Source: Hyphomonadaceae bacterium
GTDB taxonomy: Bacteria > Pseudomonadota > Alphaproteobacteria > Caulobacterales > Hyphomonadaceae
Direction: 5' to 3'
NCBI GenBank assembly: GCA_030696545.1
Contig: JAUYSA010000219.1
Coordinates: 1-18,746 of the forward strand
Length of the DNA stretch: 18,746 nt
Shown here: positions 14,870 to 18,746 of the stretch, piece by piece
Layout: each line of letters opens with the position of its first letter
Numbering within the stretch: the stretch's first letter is position 1
Program-made: the position numbers and the translations under genes
Notes under the pieces: generated by a model
Told to the model about the DNA's origin: nothing
Seen by the model: the letters and a program-made list of their open reading frames with translations, nothing else
Database searches by the model: none

Positions 14870-15715
14870 ATGCCAGCCTTTCAGCTACGTCACTCGACGA
14901 CCTACGCCTTCTCCTCGCCCGTGACCTTGCAGCCGCATCAGCTCTATCTGCGGCCACGCGGCGACCACAAGCTGAAGCTGAACGCCTCCACCCTCACCCT
15001 CTCGCCGCCGGCGGAGGTCGTCTGGCGCAGCGATCTTTACGGAAATTCCGTCGCCATCGCGCACTTCGCGGGCACGACGACGCGGCTCGACATCATCAGC
15101 GAACTTTCCGTCGAAACCTTCCCGCGCAGCGAAAGCCAAAGGCGGCTCCTCCTCGAATCCGGCACGACGGAGTATTCTCCCACCGAGCGCCGGATGCTCG
15201 CCCCATACATCAACCAGTCATGGGAAACCGGCCACGCGGCCGCCGAATGGATCCGCGGCGGCGCCACCAAGGTGAAAAAGCGCCAGTACGAGCGCCTGCT
15301 CGAATGCGCCGCCCGCATCCGCTACGAATTCGACTACCGCATCCGCTATGAGCAGGGCCTGCAGACGCCTGACGAAACCCTCCGGCTCCACTCCGGCACC
15401 TGCCGCGACTTCGCTGAGCTGATGATCGCCGCCGCCCGCAGCCTTGATTGCGCCGCCCGTTTCGTCACCGGCTATGTCTTCACGCCCAACGCCGCCCCCG
15501 GCTCGTCTTCGCCCCACGCCTGGGCCGAAGTCTATATTCCTGCCGTCGGCTGGATCGAGCTCGACGCCACCAATGGCCTGGTCGACGATGGCGATCTCAT
15601 CCCCATCGCCTCCGCCGCCACCGGTGCCGAACTCACGCCCATCTCCGGCGCCTTCACCGGCTTCGGCGCAACCTCCTCGCTCAGCGTCGGCGTCGACGTC
15701 TTCAAGCAGGCCTGA
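14870..15715 (+). CDS. Transglutaminase-like protein (bacterial transglutaminase N-terminal type)
   Basis: A 281-residue protein with an N-terminal beta-rich region (YAFSSPVTLQPHQLYLRPR) of the bacterial transglutaminase-N type, followed by a transglutaminase-like domain. A papain-like Cys-His-Asp triad is present: Cys178 in HSGTCRDFAEL, His216 in SSPHAWAEVY and Asp232 in ELDATNG. This family more often acts as a peptidase or peptide-bond remodeller than as a cross-linker, and its substrate is unknown. No export signal is visible, so it is probably cytosolic. An in-frame TTG at 14837 exists, but ATG 14870 (MPAFQLRHST) fits the family start. A racemase-family gene follows 69 bp downstream on the same strand; an operon is possible. 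Confidence 0.9.
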   Translation: MPAFQLRHSTTYAFSSPVTLQPHQLYLRPRGDHKLKLNASTLTLSPPAEVVWRSDLYGNSVAIAHFAGTTTRLDIISELSVETFPRSESQRRLLLESGTTEYSPTERRMLAPYINQSWETGHAAAEWIRGGATKVKKRQYERLLECAARIRYEFDYRIRYEQGLQTPDETLRLHSGTCRDFAELMIAAARSLDCAARFVTGYVFTPNAAPGSSSPHAWAEVYIPAVGWIELDATNGLVDDGDLIPIASAATGAELTPISGAFTGFGATSSLSVGVDVFKQA

Positions 15716-15784
15716 TCAGACGACGCTGACCTGTACGGCCAAACCCGCGAGTGCTAACCGGCGATCAGACCGGGAATCATTGAC

Positions 15785-16474
15785 ATGCGCACCATCGGCC
15801 TCATAGGCGGCATGAGCTGGCAAAGCTCGAAACTCTACTACGAGCGGATCAACCAGCTCGTCGCGGATCGCCTTGGCGGCTCGCACTCCGCCCAGATCAT
15901 CATCAACTCGCTGGACTTCGCGCAGATCGCCCGGCTGCAAGCCGAGGGCGGCTGGAGGGAAGCCGGCGCTATCCTCGCCAACGCCGCCCAGTCGCTCGAA
16001 CGCGCAGGCGCTCACGTGATCGCCATCGGCGCCAACACCATGCACAAGGTCGCGCCACAGGTGATGGCGTCCGTCCGCTTGCCCCTCATCCATATCGGCG
16101 ACACGCTCGTCGCCGCCCTGCGCAGCGAAGCTCGCTCCCGCCCCCTGCTGCTCGGCACGCGCTACACGATGGAAGATCCCTTCATGATCGACCATCTCGG
16201 CAACAAAGGCATCGGCGCCCTCGTGCCGGACCGCGCCGACCGGGACGCCCTGCACGCCATCATCTATGAGGAACTCATCAAGGGTATCGTCACCGACAAA
16301 TCGCGCGACACAGTCCTCGCCATGATCGAACGCTCGTCCGCACGCGAGGCCGACAGCGTCATCTTCGGCTGCACCGAAATCGGAATGCTCTTCCCGCCCA
16401 CCGAAGCCGGCCTCCCCGGCTACGACACGCTGGAACTTCACGCCGAAGCGCTGGTCGACTTCGCGCTGGCTTGA
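15785..16474 (+). CDS. Aspartate/glutamate racemase-family protein with Ala at one catalytic position
   Basis: A 229-residue cytosolic protein of the Asp/Glu racemase superfamily, close to the YgeA/RacD type. It opens with MRTIGLIGGMSWQSSKLYYE, has the NTMHK block at 84-88, GTRYTMED at about 124-131 and FGCTEIG at about 194-200. Classical members use two residues on opposite faces, Cys/Cys in aspartate racemase and Thr83/Cys197 in E. coli YgeA (from memory). Here the second is retained (Cys196) but the first is Ala83. Two-base racemisation may therefore be impaired, and a one-base or non-racemase role is possible. The substrate is not predictable. GGGAATCATTGAC precedes the ATG. A hairpin element follows in the convergent spacer. 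Confidence 0.85.
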   Translation: MRTIGLIGGMSWQSSKLYYERINQLVADRLGGSHSAQIIINSLDFAQIARLQAEGGWREAGAILANAAQSLERAGAHVIAIGANTMHKVAPQVMASVRLPLIHIGDTLVAALRSEARSRPLLLGTRYTMEDPFMIDHLGNKGIGALVPDRADRDALHAIIYEELIKGIVTDKSRDTVLAMIERSSAREADSVIFGCTEIGMLFPPTEAGLPGYDTLELHAEALVDFALA

Positions 16475-16520
16475 TCCGATCGGCATCAAGCAAGTGGGAT
16501 TTGCTTGAACGGCGCTCTGC

Positions 16521-16720
16521 TTGTCATCCCGCCTCCAGCAAACCTCTAAAGCGCTTCTCGACGCCGCAGGGGTCGTCGAAGGGCGATCCTTCAGGATGAG
16601 GGCTACTCAAGCACCGGCTCCAGATAGCCCTCATCCTGAGGGATCGCAGGCACAATCGCTGCACCGCGGAATTCTCTCGTGCGATCGTCTCGAAGGACGA
16701 GGGCGCGCTCAACAGCCGGC
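16521..16720. repeat. Intergenic palindromic element with a 21-bp-arm hairpin
   Basis: Arms 16585-16605 and 16625-16645 are inverted copies (TAGCCCTCATCCTGAGGGATC against the reverse complement of GATCCTTCAGGATGAGGGCTA) with a single mismatch, around a 19-base loop. Related text recurs nearby: GAGGGC...CAAGCACCGGCTC (16599-16620) resembles GAGGGC...CAACAGCCGGCTC (16699-16722). The CTCATCCTGAGG and CGTCTCGAAGGACGAGG words are, from memory, hallmarks of dispersed alphaproteobacterial palindromes. It fills the convergent spacer between the racemase and the next minus-strand gene, and ends at that gene's stop codon. It may serve as a terminator. Confidence 0.75.
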
Positions 16721-16721
16721 T

Positions 16722-17741
16722 CTACTCCTCGTTCGCCTGCTCCAGCGGCAATCCCTTCGCCTCACGAACTCGCGCGCCCTTGAGAATGCCCTCCATCGCG
16801 TAATTGCCTTCATGGCAGGCGTACTCGTACAGAGCCTCGCCCTCGCTCCGCCACGTCGTCTCGCCCTTCCACGGCTGCGTGTAGAATACCGGATCATCGA
16901 CGGTGAATTCGTAGAGCAGTTCCTTGTCCGACACGCGCGTGAAGCGCTCGGTGACTTTGGCATTCTCGGACAAGTTCGCGGGCACGCCCTGCATCGCACG
17001 CACAGGCGCAAAGCCTGTCGTCTCCACCACCAGCGTGTCGCCCTCCCAATGCCCTACCGCATCGCCGAACAGCGGATGGATCACGCCCGGATTATGCGTC
17101 TTGCCCATGCGCACGATCCGCGCCCAGCTGATCATCTCTGACAGGATCATCACTGAGTCAGCCGTCTGCACGACCTGATAATGATTGTTGTACAGCCCGT
17201 TGATCATCGGCGGCCCCGTGCGCCCGCCGGTCGCCAGGCAGCGATCCGCCAAGGGCCGCGCCTCCGGGTCGGAATAGCCCAGCTTCTCGCGCCCCTCGGC
17301 CGCCAGCTTCCGTCCCTGCTCCGACCATGGGATCTTGCCGTTCGGCGGATCGATGATCCAGGATGTCCGCGTCTCGCCCTTCACCACGCCAAAGCGCGTG
17401 CCCGGATCGATCCAGAACGCGTTGTAGCCACGCCCCTGCGCCAGATCCTTGCCGTTCAGCAGGCCATCGCTCGTCTTCTGGTTGTCGTCAGTCGCCTGCC
17501 GCACGACCTGCGGATGCGCCTTCGTCAGCGCCTCCACCTGCTCGGGCGGGATCACCAGCGTCTTGTAGCGATCCGCCCGCTCCAGCGTGGTGATCGAATC
17601 CGTCGACCACACGCCCTGCAGGTCAGGATGACCATCCGACGCCTTTGGCGGGACATAAACCGTCTGCGCCCCGGCCGGCATCAAGACCGGCATGGCGGCA
17701 AACATTACGGCGGCGAGGCAGCCTGCGCGCGTGATATTCAT
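16722..17741 (-). CDS. Secreted protein of unknown function
   Basis: A 339-residue protein with a Sec signal peptide (MNITRAGCLAAVMFAAMPVL, then MPAGAQ, cleavage near residue 25). The mature region has the motif GHPDLQGVWSTDSI early on, an Asn/Tyr-rich block (GLYNNHYQVVQTADSVMILSE), the HWEGDTLVVETTGF block and a C-terminal YACHEGNYAMEGIL. I have seen proteins of this general type, annotated as hypothetical, in other Proteobacteria and Acidobacteria, but I can assign no function. ATG 17741 is fixed by GGAGG at 17747-17751; the longer frame to 18035 overlaps the start of the divergent VWA gene. A 118-bp spacer separates the two divergent genes and probably carries both promoters. Confidence 0.82.
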   Translation of the reverse strand: MNITRAGCLAAVMFAAMPVLMPAGAQTVYVPPKASDGHPDLQGVWSTDSITTLERADRYKTLVIPPEQVEALTKAHPQVVRQATDDNQKTSDGLLNGKDLAQGRGYNAFWIDPGTRFGVVKGETRTSWIIDPPNGKIPWSEQGRKLAAEGREKLGYSDPEARPLADRCLATGGRTGPPMINGLYNNHYQVVQTADSVMILSEMISWARIVRMGKTHNPGVIHPLFGDAVGHWEGDTLVVETTGFAPVRAMQGVPANLSENAKVTERFTRVSDKELLYEFTVDDPVFYTQPWKGETTWRSEGEALYEYACHEGNYAMEGILKGARVREAKGLPLEQANEE

Positions 17742-17746
17742 TTGAT

Positions 17747-17751
17747 CCTCC
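17747..17751 (-). promoter_or_regulatory. Ribosome-binding site that fixes the start at 17741
   Basis: GGAGG, 5 bases before ATG on the minus strand, supports the short start over the frame reaching 18035. Confidence 0.75.
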
Positions 17752-17859
17752 CCATCCAAACGCCGCCCTGTCTCGAGGCAAGGTCGTGAGTTCGTGATGT
17801 TCCCCAGCTTGCCTGCCGCTGGCTTGGCCTGCAAGCTGTTCCCCTGACCGGAGCGGGTG

Positions 17860-18746
17860 ATGAGCATCAAGTCGAGCCTGAGGGGCGTTGCCGCCCTAGC
17901 CATCGCCGCCATGGCTGGCATTGCCGCTCCCGTCACCGCCCAGCAAGGCGGCAAGATCCGCGTGGACCTCGAACTCCTGCTCGCCGTCGACATCTCGCAA
18001 TCGATGGATTTCGACGAGCACACCATCCAGCGCAACGGCTATGTCGAAGCCTTCCGCCACAAGGACGTCGTCGACGCCCTCACCTCCGGCCCCGAGGGCA
18101 AGATCGCCGTAATGTACATGGAATGGGCCGGCGACTTCGATCCCATCCCCACCATCCCGTGGACCATCATCGACAGCCCCAAAGCCGCCCACGACTTCGC
18201 CGACCGCCTCGCCGACGAGCCGATCTTCGGCGAACAGCGCACCTCGATCTCCACCGCGCTCCTGGCCGCCCAGGATTATATCCTGAACAACAACATCACA
18301 TCGGGCCGCCAGGTGATCGACGTGTCGGGCGATGGCGCCAACAATGCCGGCCGTCTGGTCGAGCCGGTGCGCGACGCCGTGGTGAAAAGCGGCATCGTGA
18401 TCAACGGCCTGCCGATCATGCTGAACAAGCCGAAAGAATTCTACGACATCGATCATCTCGATCGGTACTACAAGCATTGCGTCATCGGCGGCGACTCAGC
18501 CTTCATTGCCCCGGTGTTCGACCTGCGCCACCTCTCCTCCACCATCCGCAAGAAACTGGTGATGGAAATCGCCAGCCTCGACGTGGAGCCCGACATGGCG
18601 CCCATACAGTTCGCCGAACAGCCCGCCCCAGAGAAAGCAGGCGTCTTCCGCGCCCAGCTCAAGCTGCCGACCGAAAAGACCGATTGCACGATTGGTGAAA
18701 AAGTCTGGGGCGGCCGCGGCTATTACGGCGGCTTCCCGCGCCAGTA
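17860..18746 (+). CDS. Exported VWA-like (DUF1194-type) protein, 3' end cut by window edge
   Basis: The frame opens at ATG 17860 and stays open for 295 codons to the window end. It starts with a Sec signal peptide (LAIAAMAGIAAPVTA, cleavage before QQ). The mature part begins LELLLAVDISQSM, a DxSxS MIDAS metal motif (DISQS, about residues 44-48), with ISTAL and DVSGDGANN further on, giving a von Willebrand A fold of the DUF1194 type. Members of this family are exported proteins of unknown function. GGAG lies 6 bases upstream of the ATG; GTG 17857 directly before it is an alternative. It is divergent from the secreted protein at 16722-17741. The missing C-terminus prevents comment on the tail. 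Confidence 0.85.
   Translation, partial: MSIKSSLRGVAALAIAAMAGIAAPVTAQQGGKIRVDLELLLAVDISQSMDFDEHTIQRNGYVEAFRHKDVVDALTSGPEGKIAVMYMEWAGDFDPIPTIPWTIIDSPKAAHDFADRLADEPIFGEQRTSISTALLAAQDYILNNNITSGRQVIDVSGDGANNAGRLVEPVRDAVVKSGIVINGLPIMLNKPKEFYDIDHLDRYYKHCVIGGDSAFIAPVFDLRHLSSTIRKKLVMEIASLDVEPDMAPIQFAEQPAPEKAGVFRAQLKLPTEKTDCTIGEKVWGGRGYYGGFPRQ

Noticed and set aside
17742..18035. 98-residue N-terminal extension of the secreted protein at 16722-17741
   Set aside because: It overlaps the divergent VWA gene and would bury the signal peptide; GGAGG supports ATG 17741.

Overview
The window is a stretch of high-GC chromosome with compact gene order. It looks alphaproteobacterial, and my guess is a Hyphomonadaceae-like (Caulobacterales/Rhodobacterales-type) bacterium. 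The clues are the ffh – chorismate mutase – rpsP – rimM cluster, a VWA-like DUF1194-type protein, a CYP153-type P450, a GC-rich codon bias, and intergenic palindromes of a kind common in alphaproteobacteria. The class is fairly secure; the family is inference. I see no phage, insertion sequence, CRISPR array, tRNA or rRNA.

Layout. Positions 1-929 (minus): two tandem paralogous small exported proteins, the second running off the left edge. Positions 1061-3128 (plus): formate-tetrahydrofolate ligase (fhs), then a VOC-fold protein. Positions 3243-4736 (plus): a Tat/lipoprotein amidase, ending 3 bp from a convergent secreted protein of unknown function (5924-4740, minus). Positions 6090-7019 (plus): an exported PIG-L-type deacetylase, followed by a mirror-symmetric palindromic element (7068-7170). 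Positions 8507-7203 (minus): a CYP153-type alkane/fatty-acid hydroxylase. Positions 8752-11243 (plus): a GT2/GT39 pair that probably builds and uses a polyprenyl-phosphate sugar. Positions 14530-11210 (minus): a tightly coupled ribosome/SRP operon, ffh > chorismate mutase > rpsP > GNAT acetyltransferase > rimM, whose end overlaps the GT39 gene. Positions 14870-16474 (plus): a transglutaminase-like protein and an aspartate/glutamate racemase-family protein. Positions 16521-16720: a second palindromic element. Positions 17741-16722 (minus): a secreted protein of unknown function. Positions 17860-18746 (plus): a VWA-type exported protein cut by the right edge.

How it fits together. Most of the window is housekeeping (one-carbon metabolism, SRP targeting, ribosome assembly, aromatic amino acid synthesis) mixed with envelope-directed proteins. 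At least seven products carry export signals. I found no clear new multi-gene system. The points most worth a second look are the racemase-family protein lacking one of its two catalytic positions (Ala83), the CYP153 gene without redox partners beside it, the rimM end of the operon (trmD/rplS absent, GNAT inserted, convergent overlap), the hidden tandem paralogue at the left edge, and three different intergenic palindromic elements.
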